Assembly: GCA_019801415.1 (NCBI GenBank)
Contig: JAHVJD010000003.1
Location: 372,001 to 436,000, forward strand
Reading direction: 5' to 3'
DNA length: 64,000 bases
Source of the DNA: Nocardioides marinus
Lineage (GTDB): Bacteria; Pseudomonadota; Alphaproteobacteria; Rhodobacterales; Rhodobacteraceae
A model generated the notes under the pieces. That model searched no databases. It worked only from the letters and a program-made list of their open reading frames with translations, and was not told the DNA's origin. Of the stretch, positions 47,234 through 56,001 are shown in pieces; within the stretch, counting starts at the first letter, position 1; every line of letters begins with the position of its first letter. The translations under genes were made by a program, and so were the position numbers.

Positions 47234-47689
47234 ATGCGCGCCGACTATGACACCCTAGCCAAGACCATCGCGTCGCTGACCGAAGGCGAGACCGATGAAG
47301 TGGCGCTGATGGCCACGCTCGCTTGCGAGGTGCATCACGCCGATTCCCGCTTTGACTGGACGGGGTTCTACCGCGTCGTTGCTCCGGAACTGCTGAAGAT
47401 CGGCCCGTATCAGGGCGGGCACGGGTGTCTGCAGATTCCGTTCTCCCGGGGCGTTTGCGGTGCCGCTGCCCGCACCGGCGAGGTTCAGCTGGTGGCGGAT
47501 GTCGATGCCTTCCCAGGACATATCGCCTGCGCATCCACGACTCGCTCGGAGTTGGTCCTGCCCGTGTGGAACGGGCAGGGGGCGTTGATCGGCGTTTTTG
47601 ACATCGACAGCGATCAACCCGACGCCTTTACCCAGGAAGATGCCGAGCAGCTGACAGCGATCCTGGCGCAGGTGTTCGGTCGGCTCTGA
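47234..47689 (+). CDS. msrC: Free methionine-(R)-sulfoxide reductase (GAF domain)
   Basis: Reduces free methionine-R-sulfoxide. A single 151-residue GAF domain with the three conserved cysteines of the fRMsr family: Cys65 (GCLQIPF), Cys75 (RGVCGAA) and Cys99 (HIACAS). DWTGFY near residue 41 and DIDSDQPDAF near the end also match. The ribosome site AGGAG precedes ATG 47234. It is followed by a strong terminator. Confidence 0.92.
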   Translation: MRADYDTLAKTIASLTEGETDEVALMATLACEVHHADSRFDWTGFYRVVAPELLKIGPYQGGHGCLQIPFSRGVCGAAARTGEVQLVADVDAFPGHIACASTTRSELVLPVWNGQGALIGVFDIDSDQPDAFTQEDAEQLTAILAQVFGRL

Positions 47690-47754
47690 CGGCACTTGGG
47701 CCCGGCAGAACCCAGGTTTCCGCCGTCCCGCAGCAAAATCTCTGACCAGATAGA

Positions 47755-47788
47755 AACCTCCCGGTGCCAGCAAGTGCCGGGAGGTTTT
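47755..47788 (+). terminator. Intrinsic terminator after msrC
   Basis: A 10-bp stem AACCTCCCGG (47755-47764) with CCGGGAGGTT (47777-47786) plus T. AAA on the left arm means it may also work on the minus strand. Confidence 0.85.
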
Positions 47789-47805
47789 CTGCATTTGGGA
47801 AAGTG

Positions 47806-47871
47806 CGTGAAAAAACGCTTTGAAATTTCATGGGTTCGAGCCATGATGAAATTCGAGACGATTTTTTCACG
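47806..47871. promoter_or_regulatory. 66-bp inverted repeat, candidate operator/promoter of the XRE-cupin gene
   Basis: CGTGAAAAAA (47806-47815) is mirrored by TTTTTTCACG (47862-47871), and inside them TGAAATTTCATGG (47821-47833) is mirrored by CCATGATGAAATTC (47841-47854). Both pairs share a centre near 47838. The element is AT-rich and ends 15 bp before the XRE-cupin start, as expected for an autoregulatory site. Confidence 0.6.
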
Positions 47872-47885
47872 AGATTCGGAGCGAG

Positions 47886-48458
47886 ATGGTGAACGAACAG
47901 GTGCGGGCCGGAGCGACATTGGGCGCGGATATTCGCGCATTGCGCAAAGCGCGCGGGCTGACGCTTGCGCAGATCGCGGCGCGGCTCAATCGCTCCGTCG
48001 GCTGGTTCAGCCAGGTTGAGCGCGACCTGTCGGAACCGTCGATCTCTGACTTGCGGCAGATCGCGCAGGCGCTGGGCGTGCCGATGTCGATGCTGTTCGC
48101 CCACTCCGAGGCACCCGCGGCCGAGCATGGCTATGTGGTGCGGGCGGGCAGTCGCCGCCCGATGGGATCGGGTGAGGAAGGGCTGATCGAGGAACTGCTG
48201 TCGCCGGATCTGACCGATGATTTCGAGATGGTGCATTCCACCTTTCGTCCCCGCTCGCGCATGCAGACACCGGCGAACCGGCCAACGCAGGAGGTGGGCT
48301 ACATGATCTCGGGGCAACTGGACCTGGTGATCGGCGGTCGTGCCTTCACGGTCGGTCCGGGCGACAGTTTCCGCATCCGGCACGAGCCCTATCAGTGGGC
48401 CAACCCGTACGATGAACCGGCTGTGGCGGTCTGGGTGATCGCGCCGCCGGTCTACTGA
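47886..48458 (+). CDS. XRE-family regulator with C-terminal cupin
   Basis: A 190-residue transcription factor: helix-turn-helix at about 15-70 (LRKARGLTLAQIAARLNRSVGWFSQVER) and a cupin sensor domain at about 110-185 (VGYMISGQLDLVIGGRAFTVGPGDSFRI). This class often controls amino-acid or polyamine catabolism. It sits 70 bp upstream of the first FAD/GcvT gene in the same direction, and the inverted repeat in its own promoter is a plausible target. Ligand unknown. Confidence 0.9.
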   Translation: MVNEQVRAGATLGADIRALRKARGLTLAQIAARLNRSVGWFSQVERDLSEPSISDLRQIAQALGVPMSMLFAHSEAPAAEHGYVVRAGSRRPMGSGEEGLIEELLSPDLTDDFEMVHSTFRPRSRMQTPANRPTQEVGYMISGQLDLVIGGRAFTVGPGDSFRIRHEPYQWANPYDEPAVAVWVIAPPVY

Positions 48459-48528
48459 CACCGAATTCGAAAAAGAACAGCGGCGGCAGCGCCGCAACAG
48501 GACTGACAGACAAGAACAGGGAGCAATC

Positions 48529-50979
48529 ATGTCCGATTTTCCAAGCAAGGCCCGTGTGGTCATCATCGGCGGTGGCGTCGTGGGCTGCTCATCACTCTAC
48601 CATCTGGCCAAGAAGGGCTGGAGCGATTGCGTGCTTCTGGAAAAGAACGAGCTGACGGCGGGCTCGACCTGGCATGCGGCGGGCAATGTGCCGACCTTCT
48701 CCACCTCCTGGTCGATCATGAACATGCAGCGCTACTCGACCGAGCTATATGCGCGCCTCGGCGAGGAGGTGGATTATCCGATGAACTATCACCAGACCGG
48801 CTCGATCCGGCTGGCGCATAGCGAGGAGCGGATGCAGGAGTTCGAGCGCGCCTGTTCCATGGGCCGTTACCAGGGCATCGGCATGGAGATCTGGGCGCCG
48901 GAACAGGCCAAGGAGCGCTACCCGTTTCTGGAGATCCACGACCTGAAAGGTGTGCTGTGGGACCCTTCCGACGGCGATATCGACCCGGCGCAGGTGACCC
49001 AGGCCTTGGCCAAGGGCGCGCGCGACATGGGGGCAAAGATCCTGCGCTTCTGCCCGGCAACCGGGGTGACGCAGCAGCCGGACAAGACCTGGATCGTACA
49101 CACCGAGAAGGGCGACATCGCCTGCGACTACGTCGTGAACGCCGCTGGCTACTACGCGCAGCGCGTGGGCGAGTGGTTCAAACCCTATGGCGGTCGCACC
49201 CTGCCGATGATGGTGATGAGCCATCAATACCTGCTGACCGAACAGATCCCCGAGATCGAGGCGCTCAGCAAGCAGACCGGCAAGAAGCTGCCGCTGATCC
49301 GCGACGTCGACGTCTCCTACTACCTGCGCCAGGAGAAGAACGGCTACAACCTCGGCCCCTATGAGCCGAACTGCCGCGGCCATTGGATGACACCGGACGA
49401 TCAGATGCCCGACGACTTCTCGTTCCAGCTCTGGTCCGATGATCTCGATCGGATCGAAGACATTGTCGCCGACGCGATGGAGCGGGTGCCGCTGATGCAG
49501 ACCACCGGTGTCTCCAGCGTCATCAACGGACCGATCCCCTATGCGCCGGACGGGCTGCCGCTGCTGGGGCCGATGCCGGGCGTGGACAACGCGTTCGAGG
49601 CTTGCGTGTTCACCTTTGGCATCGCGCAGGGCGGCGGCGCCGGCAAGGTGCTGGCGGAATGGATCGTGGACGGGCGGACCGAATGGGACATGTGGGCCGT
49701 CGATCCGCGCCGCTACACCGATTACACCGATCAGGACTACTGCAACCAAAAGGGCATGGAGGTCTACGGCAACGAATACGCCATGCACTTCCCGCACCAC
49801 GAATGGCCGGCCGCGCGCAACAAGAAGGTCAGCCAGGTGCATGAGCGCATCGTTGAGCTGGGCGGCCAGATGGGTGTCTACAACGGCTGGGAACGCGCCA
49901 ACTGGTTTGCGAAAGCAGGCGACGACACCTCGGAGGAGGCGACCCAGACCTGGGGCCGCGCCGGGCCGTGGCAGCCGCGCATCCGCGAGGAGTGCGAGGC
50001 GGTGCGCGATGGCGTTGGCGTGCTGGACCTGCCGGGGTTCTCGCGCTTCAACCTCTCGGGTCCCGGTGCGGCCGAAGCCCTGCGAGGGCTGATCGCGGGC
50101 GGTCTGCCCAAGGTCGGGCGGATGAACCTGATCTATGTCGCCGATGACCGGGGGCGCATCCTGACGGAAATGTCTTGCCTGCGCCACGACGAGGACTTTT
50201 TCACCCTGATCACCGCAGGTGCCGCGCAATGGCATGACTTTGACCTTCTGCGCAAATCGCTGCCCGAGAGCCTGAGCCTGACCGACCATACGGCGGATTA
50301 TGCCACCATGATCGTCACGGGCCCCAAATCGCGCGAGTTGTTTCAGGCAATCGGCACCGAGGCCGACCTGTCGCTGCCCTGGCTGTCTCACCAGCCTGCC
50401 ACCGTCGCGGGCCACCCTTGTGCGCTGGCGCGGGTGTCCTTTGCAGGCGAACTGGGCTGGGAGGTGCATTGCGCCAATGAGCACCAGCCGGAAATTTACG
50501 AGGCGATCCTGTCGGCGGGGGCCAAACCCTTTGGCATGTATGCGCTGAACAGCTTGCGGATCGAGAAGGGCTACCGCGCGTGGAAGGGCGATCTCAGCAC
50601 GGATTATTCGCTGCTGGAAGGGGGGCTGGCCCGGTTTGTCAAACTGGACAAACCTCAGGATTTCCCGGGCAAGGCGGCCTTGCTGCGGGAGCATCAGGAG
50701 GGGGTGAAGAAAGCGTTCGTTACCCTGATCGTTGAGGCTGGCGACGCCGATGCCCCTTATATGTCCTGCATCTGGAAGGACGGCGAAATCATTGGCGAAA
50801 CCACAAGTGGCGACTGGGGCTATCGCGTGAATGCCTCCATCGCCTTGGGAATGATACGTGCCGACCTGGCCGTGCCCGGCACTGAGGTGGAGGTGGAGAT
50901 CTATGGCCGGAAATATCCCGCCGTGGTGCAGGAGGATCAGCCGCTGTGGGATCCCGACAACAGCCGTCTGCGGGCCTGA
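48529..50979 (+). CDS. FAD-dependent oxidoreductase/GcvT fusion (dimethylglycine or sarcosine dehydrogenase-like), copy 1
   Basis: Predicted demethylating dehydrogenase of 816 residues. The N-terminal DAO-type FAD domain has GGGVVGC (14-20) and TWHAAG with His49, the position of covalent FAD attachment in dimethylglycine dehydrogenase. A C-terminal GcvT aminomethyl/folate-binding half begins near residue 440 and includes the SLRIEKGYRAWKGD segment. It would oxidise an N-methyl amino acid and pass formaldehyde to tetrahydrofolate. The segment after TWHAAG differs strongly from the second copy, so the substrates probably differ. Regulators flank it on both sides. Confidence 0.9.
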   Translation: MSDFPSKARVVIIGGGVVGCSSLYHLAKKGWSDCVLLEKNELTAGSTWHAAGNVPTFSTSWSIMNMQRYSTELYARLGEEVDYPMNYHQTGSIRLAHSEERMQEFERACSMGRYQGIGMEIWAPEQAKERYPFLEIHDLKGVLWDPSDGDIDPAQVTQALAKGARDMGAKILRFCPATGVTQQPDKTWIVHTEKGDIACDYVVNAAGYYAQRVGEWFKPYGGRTLPMMVMSHQYLLTEQIPEIEALSKQTGKKLPLIRDVDVSYYLRQEKNGYNLGPYEPNCRGHWMTPDDQMPDDFSFQLWSDDLDRIEDIVADAMERVPLMQTTGVSSVINGPIPYAPDGLPLLGPMPGVDNAFEACVFTFGIAQGGGAGKVLAEWIVDGRTEWDMWAVDPRRYTDYTDQDYCNQKGMEVYGNEYAMHFPHHEWPAARNKKVSQVHERIVELGGQMGVYNGWERANWFAKAGDDTSEEATQTWGRAGPWQPRIREECEAVRDGVGVLDLPGFSRFNLSGPGAAEALRGLIAGGLPKVGRMNLIYVADDRGRILTEMSCLRHDEDFFTLITAGAAQWHDFDLLRKSLPESLSLTDHTADYATMIVTGPKSRELFQAIGTEADLSLPWLSHQPATVAGHPCALARVSFAGELGWEVHCANEHQPEIYEAILSAGAKPFGMYALNSLRIEKGYRAWKGDLSTDYSLLEGGLARFVKLDKPQDFPGKAALLREHQEGVKKAFVTLIVEAGDADAPYMSCIWKDGEIIGETTSGDWGYRVNASIALGMIRADLAVPGTEVEVEIYGRKYPAVVQEDQPLWDPDNSRLRA

Positions 50980-50993
50980 GGCCGCGACCGCAC

Positions 50994-52022
50994 ATGCGCA
51001 AAGAGGTGGCTGAACGTACACAGCAGCAGGCCAGATCCGGGGAAACCCGGATCTGGCGATTTGATATCATCCTGTGCGAAGGTTTCGTGCTGACGGAGTT
51101 TTCCGCTCTGGTCGAAGTGCTGCGTATCGCCAACCGGGTGCTGGCGCAGCCGCCTTTTGTCTGGACCTTGCGCTCTGCCGCAGGCGGTCAGGTCGGCTGT
51201 CGTGCCGGGCTGCGCGCCGATACCGAACCGATGCCAAAGCGCACGGATGCCGACTTTGCCTTCTTCCTCGGCAATTCGGACCCGGATCATCCGGGGCTTG
51301 CCGACGCACGGGCGATCTCCAGCTACACGAGCCGCGGAACCAAGGTCTACCTGCTGGCCGAGGCCGCGGCGCGCTATATCCGCGATCAGGGCGGAGGCGG
51401 CGGGCGATTGACCACCCACTGGGAGAACTCCACGCTTTTGCGGGAACGGCTTGGGCTGTCCGATGCCAGTCATGCGCTGGCCAGCGAGGATGGGCAGCTG
51501 GTCACATGCGCGGGGATGAACGCAACATTGGACGTGGTTCTGGCGCTGGTCGGGCGGCTGACCTCGGCTGCCGCGCAGGTGGCGGTGAGTGACATCCTGC
51601 TGCACGAGCGGGTGCGCGATCTTGGCTCCCTGCAGCCCTTCGCCGGGGTGCGGCCGACGGTGACCGGCGACCGCGATCTGGATCACTGCATCCGCGTGAT
51701 GCAGGACAATATCGAAGAGCCGGTGCCGATCAGCGACCTGGTGGCGCAGCTGGACATCTCCACCCGCTCGCTGGAACGCAAGTTCCGCAGCTACCTGGGC
51801 ACCACGCCGAACGGCTTTTACCGCGAGATGCGCCTGTCGCGCGCCAATAACCTGCTGCTCAACACCAGCATGAGCGTGCGGGAAATCGGCTTCGCTTGTG
51901 GCTTTCCGAACGGATTTTCCACGCTTTACCGGCAGGTCTTCGGAATCACCCCGCTGACCCTGCGCAAGCGCCGTCGACCGAGCAGTGCGACCGGATCGAA
52001 AAACGAAAGCGTCGCTGAATAG
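50994..52022 (+). CDS. GlxA-family AraC-type regulator
   Basis: A 342-residue regulator: an N-terminal DJ-1/PfpI-like (class I glutamine amidotransferase-fold) domain (about 20-200) with the CAGMNATLD segment, and a C-terminal AraC double helix-turn-helix (about 235-330). GbdR, the glycine-betaine/dimethylglycine-responsive activator of Pseudomonas, has the same architecture, so control of the flanking FAD/GcvT genes is a good inference. It starts 15 bp after copy 1 and lies 81 bp before copy 2. Confidence 0.9.
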   Translation: MRKEVAERTQQQARSGETRIWRFDIILCEGFVLTEFSALVEVLRIANRVLAQPPFVWTLRSAAGGQVGCRAGLRADTEPMPKRTDADFAFFLGNSDPDHPGLADARAISSYTSRGTKVYLLAEAAARYIRDQGGGGGRLTTHWENSTLLRERLGLSDASHALASEDGQLVTCAGMNATLDVVLALVGRLTSAAAQVAVSDILLHERVRDLGSLQPFAGVRPTVTGDRDLDHCIRVMQDNIEEPVPISDLVAQLDISTRSLERKFRSYLGTTPNGFYREMRLSRANNLLLNTSMSVREIGFACGFPNGFSTLYRQVFGITPLTLRKRRRPSSATGSKNESVAE

Positions 52023-52103
52023 CCGGGGCAGACTGACGTTTATGATACATTTTTCGCCGCCTTGCCGTGGTAATCCTAGCTGACTGCAACCCGGAGCGAT
52101 GAA

Positions 52104-54554
52104 ATGAGCGATCTTCCCAATTCGGCCCGCGTGGTCATCATCGGCGGCGGCGTGATCGGCTGCTCGGTAGCCTATCACCTGACCAAGCTTGGCTGGCAGG
52201 ACGTGGTGCTGCTGGAGCGCAAGCAGCTGACATCCGGCACAACCTGGCACGCCGCCGGGCTGATCGCGCAGCTGCGCGCCACTGCCAACATGACCAAACT
52301 GGCGAAGTACAGCCAGGAGCTCTACGGCGCGCTGGAGGCGGAGACCGGCGTTGCTACCGGCTTCAAACGCTGCGGCTCGATCACCGTGGCCCTGACCGAG
52401 GAGCGCAAGGAAGAGATCTTCCGCCAGGCCGCCATGGCCCGCGCCTTTGGGGTGGAGGTGGAGGAAATCTCGCCTGCCGAGGTGAAGCAGAAGTACGAGC
52501 ACCTCAATATCGATGACGTCACCGCCGGTGTCTGGCTCCCGAAGGACGGGCAGGGCGATCCGGCCAACATCGCGCTGGCGCTGGCCAAGGGCGCCCGCCA
52601 GCGCGGCGCGCTGGTGAAAGAGCGCATCAAGGTGACCGGCATCGCCAAACAGGGCCGCCGCGTCACCGGCGTCGACTGGGTCAGCGATGACGGCCAGTCG
52701 CAGGGCCACATCAAGGCCGATATGGTGGTGAACTGCGCCGGCATGTGGGGCCATGAGGTCGGCCGCATGGCAGGCGTCAACGTGCCGCTGCACGCCTGCG
52801 AGCATTTCTATATCGTGACCGAGGGCATCAAGGGCCTGACCCAGATGCCGGTTTTGCGGGTGCCGGACGAATGCGCCTACTACAAGGAGGACGCTGGCAA
52901 GATCCTGCTGGGCGCGTTTGAACCAAACGCCAAGCCCTGGGCGATGAAGGGCATCCCCGACAGTTTCGAGTTCGACCAGCTGCCCGAGGACTTCGACCAC
53001 TTCGAACCCATCCTCGAAGCCGCCTGCAACCGCATGCCGATGCTGGCGGAGGCGGGCATCCACACCTTCTTCAACGGCCCCGAAAGCTTCACGCCGGATG
53101 ACGCCTACCACCTCGGCCTCGCGCCCGAGATGGACAATGTCTGGGTCGCGGCGGGTTTCAACTCCATCGGCATCCAGTCCGCGGGCGGTGCCGGCATGGC
53201 GCTGGCGCAGTGGATGGAGGACGGGCAGAAGCCCTTCGACCTCGGCGATGTCGACATCTCCCGGATGCAGCCATTCCAGGGCAACAGGCACTACCTCTAT
53301 GAGCGCTCCAAGGAGACCCTGGGCCTGCTTTACGCCGACCACTTCCCCTACCGCCAGAAAGCCACCGCCCGCGGTGTCCGCCGCACGCCGTTCCACCACC
53401 ACCTGAAAGAGCAGGGCGCGGTGTTCGGCGAGCTGGCGGGCTGGGAGCGCGCCAACTGGTTCGCAAATGAGGGGCAAGAGCGCGAATACCGCTACAGCTG
53501 GAAGCGCCAGAACTGGTTCGAAAACTGCGCCGCCGAACACCGTGCCGTGCGCGAAAACGTCGGCATGTACGACATGTCCTCCTTCGGCAAGATCCGCGTC
53601 GAAGGTCCCGATGCAGAAGCCTTCCTGAACCATATCTGCGGCGCCAATCTTTCGGTGCCCGCGGGCAAGATCACCTACACCCAGTTCCTCAACTCCCGCG
53701 GCGGGATCGAGGCGGACGTGACCGTCACCCGCCTGTCCGAGACCGCGTACCTCGTGGTTACCCCCGCCGCCACGCGGCTTGCCGACCAGACCTGGATGCT
53801 GCGCCACCGCGGCGACTTCAGCGTGGTGATCACCGATGTGACCGCCTCTGAAGGCGTGCTCGCGGTGATGGGCCCGAACGCGCGCAAGCTCTTGCAAATG
53901 GTCTCCCCTAACGACTTCTCCAACGCGGTGAACCCCTTCGGCACCGCGCAGGAGATCGAGCTGGGCATGGGCCTCGCCCGCGTGCACCGGGTGACCTACG
54001 TGGGCGAACTCGGCTGGGAGGTCTACGTGAGCGCCGACATGGCGGGCCACGCGTTCGAGACCCTGTGGGAGGCAGGGCAGGACATGGGGCTCAAACTCTG
54101 CGGCATGCATATGATGGACAGCTGCCGGATCGAGAAGGGCTTCCGCCACTTCGGCCACGACATCACCTGCGAGGATCACGTGATCGATGCCGGGCTTGGC
54201 TTCGCGGTGAAGACGGACAAGGACGACTTCATCGGCAAGGCCGCTGTGCTGGAGCGCAAGGAAAACGGACCGAAAAACCGGTTGCTGCAATTCAAGCTCA
54301 CCGATGCCGAGCCGCTGCTGTTCCACAATGAGCCGATCCTCCGCGACGGGGAATATGTTGGCTACCTCAGCTCAGGCAATTATGGGCACACGCTGGGGGC
54401 CGCCATCGGCCTGGGCTACGTGCCCTGCGCGGGCGAAAGTGCGGCGGATGTGCTCGGCTCGACCTATGAAATCGACGTCTGCGGCGTGCGTGTGCCCGCC
54501 GAAGTCTCGCTGAAGCCGATGTATGATCCGAAGTCCGAGCGTGTGAAGCTGTGA
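52104..54554 (+). CDS. FAD-dependent oxidoreductase/GcvT fusion (dimethylglycine or sarcosine dehydrogenase-like), copy 2
   Basis: Second 816-residue FAD/GcvT fusion with the same layout as copy 1: GGGVIGC (14-20), TWHAAG with His49, and a GcvT half including SCRIEKGFRHFGHD and a C-terminal SSGNYGHTLG barrel. Its TWHAAGLIAQLRA form is closer to classical dimethylglycine and sarcosine dehydrogenases than copy 1. Expected products are the demethylated amine, reduced FAD for electron-transfer flavoprotein, and methylene-tetrahydrofolate. GGAG lies eight bases before ATG 52104. Confidence 0.9.
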   Translation: MSDLPNSARVVIIGGGVIGCSVAYHLTKLGWQDVVLLERKQLTSGTTWHAAGLIAQLRATANMTKLAKYSQELYGALEAETGVATGFKRCGSITVALTEERKEEIFRQAAMARAFGVEVEEISPAEVKQKYEHLNIDDVTAGVWLPKDGQGDPANIALALAKGARQRGALVKERIKVTGIAKQGRRVTGVDWVSDDGQSQGHIKADMVVNCAGMWGHEVGRMAGVNVPLHACEHFYIVTEGIKGLTQMPVLRVPDECAYYKEDAGKILLGAFEPNAKPWAMKGIPDSFEFDQLPEDFDHFEPILEAACNRMPMLAEAGIHTFFNGPESFTPDDAYHLGLAPEMDNVWVAAGFNSIGIQSAGGAGMALAQWMEDGQKPFDLGDVDISRMQPFQGNRHYLYERSKETLGLLYADHFPYRQKATARGVRRTPFHHHLKEQGAVFGELAGWERANWFANEGQEREYRYSWKRQNWFENCAAEHRAVRENVGMYDMSSFGKIRVEGPDAEAFLNHICGANLSVPAGKITYTQFLNSRGGIEADVTVTRLSETAYLVVTPAATRLADQTWMLRHRGDFSVVITDVTASEGVLAVMGPNARKLLQMVSPNDFSNAVNPFGTAQEIELGMGLARVHRVTYVGELGWEVYVSADMAGHAFETLWEAGQDMGLKLCGMHMMDSCRIEKGFRHFGHDITCEDHVIDAGLGFAVKTDKDDFIGKAAVLERKENGPKNRLLQFKLTDAEPLLFHNEPILRDGEYVGYLSSGNYGHTLGAAIGLGYVPCAGESAADVLGSTYEIDVCGVRVPAEVSLKPMYDPKSERVKL

Positions 54555-54557
54555 GGC

Positions 54558-54594
54558 GCAGCCCTGCCGTCGCCTCAGGCGGTGGCAGGGCTGC
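54558..54594. terminator. Long hairpin after FAD/GcvT copy 2
   Basis: An 11-bp outer stem (54558-54568 with 54584-54594) and a 4-bp inner stem (54571-54574 with 54578-54581) begin 4 bp past the stop codon. No T-run follows. Confidence 0.5.
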
Positions 54595-54629
54595 GGTCGC
54601 TGTGGCCGCATTGCGGGTTCTGTTGCAAC

Positions 54630-54634
54630 GAATC
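54630..54634. promoter_or_regulatory. GANTC site upstream of dnaN
   Basis: A single GAATC lies about 150 bp before the dnaN start, in the only non-coding gap between the catabolic island and the replication genes. It is a potential CcrM target; function is not shown. The same gap shows no run of DnaA boxes. Confidence 0.35.
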
Positions 54635-54782
54635 CTCTGGTTTCGGAAGCTGCCCGCGCGCGGCCTCTTGACCCCGCCTGAAATCCCTTGGAGAAATCCA
54701 TAAAAAGCCTTGTATGGCAGGGGTAAACCGCTAGGTTGCTTGTCCCGGCTACTGACAGGGCCAGACGAAGAGGATTTGGGAC

Positions 54783-55904
54783 ATGAAGATCAGCATCGAA
54801 CGCGGCACGCTTCTCAAGGCCGTCGCGCAGGCGCAGTCGGTGGTGGAACGCCGCAATACCATTCCGATTCTGGCGAACGTGCTGATCGAGGCCGAGGGCG
54901 ACAGCGTCCAGTTCCGCGCCACCGACCTGGACATCGAGGTGGTCGACAAGGCCCCCGCCCAGGTTGAGCGCGCCGGCGCCACCACCGTGGCCGCGACCAC
55001 CTTGCACGAGATCGTGCGCAAGCTGCCGGATGGCGCGCTGGTCACGCTGAGCGCCGATGCCGCCACCGGCCGCCTGACGGTCGAGGCCGGGCGTTCCAAC
55101 TTCTCGCTGGCGACGCTGCCACGTGAGGATTTCCCGGTGATGGCCTCCTCGGAGTATCACTCCAACTTCTCGGCCAAGGCGGCGGTGCTGCGGCGCCTGT
55201 TCGACAAGTCGAAATTCGCCATCTCCACCGAGGAGACCCGCTATTATCTGAACGGTGTCTATCTGCATGTGTCCAATGCTGCCGAAGGCGGCAAGGCGCT
55301 GCGTGCCGTGGCCACCGATGGTCACCGTCTCGCCCGTATCGATGCTGAGCTGCCGCTGGGCGCCGAGGACATGCCCGGCGTGATCGTGCCGCGCAAGACC
55401 GTGGGCGAACTGCGCAAGCTGCTCGATGACGACGACATGGATATCGCGGTGTCGGTCTCGGAAACCAAGGTGCGCTTTGCCACCCCGAACATCACCCTCA
55501 CCTCCAAGGTGATCGATGGCACCTTCCCGGACTACACCCGGGTGATTCCCGCGGGCAACACCCGCCGTCTCGAGGTGGACGCGGCTGAATTCGCGCAGGC
55601 CGTGGACCGGGTTGCCACGGTGTCTTCCGAGCGTTCTCGCGCGGTGAAGCTGCAGCTGGAGGAAGACCGCCTGATCCTGTCGGTGAACGCCCCTGACAGC
55701 GGTGCCGCCGAGGAAGAACTGGCGGTGGCCTACAGCGATGAACGGCTGGAAATCGGCTTCAACGCCAAGTACCTGCTGGAGATCGCCAACCAGGTGGACC
55801 GCGAAAACGCCGTGTTCATGTTCAACTCCTCCGGCGATCCGACCCTGATGCGCGAAGGCAACGACGAAAGCGCCGTCTACGTCGTGATGCCGATGCGGGT
55901 CTGA
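54783..55904 (+). CDS. dnaN: DNA polymerase III beta clamp
   Basis: Sliding clamp, 373 residues in three similar domains. The family blocks are visible: the MKISIERGTLLKAVAQAQSVVERRNTIPIL type start, FNAKYLLEI near residue 325 and the C-terminal YVVMPMRV, which forms part of the protein-binding cleft. It is followed by recF as in many bacteria, but the upstream neighbour is a GcvT-type gene and not dnaA. The ribosome site GAGGA precedes ATG 54783. Confidence 0.97.
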   Translation: MKISIERGTLLKAVAQAQSVVERRNTIPILANVLIEAEGDSVQFRATDLDIEVVDKAPAQVERAGATTVAATTLHEIVRKLPDGALVTLSADAATGRLTVEAGRSNFSLATLPREDFPVMASSEYHSNFSAKAAVLRRLFDKSKFAISTEETRYYLNGVYLHVSNAAEGGKALRAVATDGHRLARIDAELPLGAEDMPGVIVPRKTVGELRKLLDDDDMDIAVSVSETKVRFATPNITLTSKVIDGTFPDYTRVIPAGNTRRLEVDAAEFAQAVDRVATVSSERSRAVKLQLEEDRLILSVNAPDSGAAEEELAVAYSDERLEIGFNAKYLLEIANQVDRENAVFMFNSSGDPTLMREGNDESAVYVVMPMRV

Positions 55905-55929
55905 CGCGCCTGACCGCGCGGCCTTCCCT

Positions 55930-55976
55930 CCCGGCGGCGGATCCGCCTGCCGGGCGGTCGGACCCGAGTATTTTTG
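55930..55976 (+). terminator. Inverted repeat plus GAGTATTTTTGG element between dnaN and recF
   Basis: Nearly palindromic arms (55930-55940 and 55943-55954, one bulged base) precede CCCGAGTATTTTTGGAAAG at 55963-55981. The T-tract after a GC-rich repeat suggests an intrinsic terminator or attenuator. Confidence 0.5.
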
Positions 55977-56001
55977 GAAAGATGAAAAGGGAGCGCGCCG
56001 C

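Noticed and set aside
50937-54326. 1129-codon open frame on the minus strand opposite the GlxA gene and FAD/GcvT copy 2
   Set aside because: Composition is low-complexity (His, Gln, Arg, Val rich), no domain is recognisable, and the plus strand encodes clear enzymes. Long antisense frames are a by-product of high GC at third positions; similar ones lie opposite ftsK and gyrB.
48529-54554. Recent tandem duplication of the two 816-residue genes
   Set aside because: Length and layout match, but the sequences differ along most of their length and are separated by a regulator, so they are old paralogues.
54555-54782. Possible replication origin upstream of dnaN
   Set aside because: No repeated DnaA boxes and no AT-rich unwinding region were seen; only one GANTC and one hairpin.
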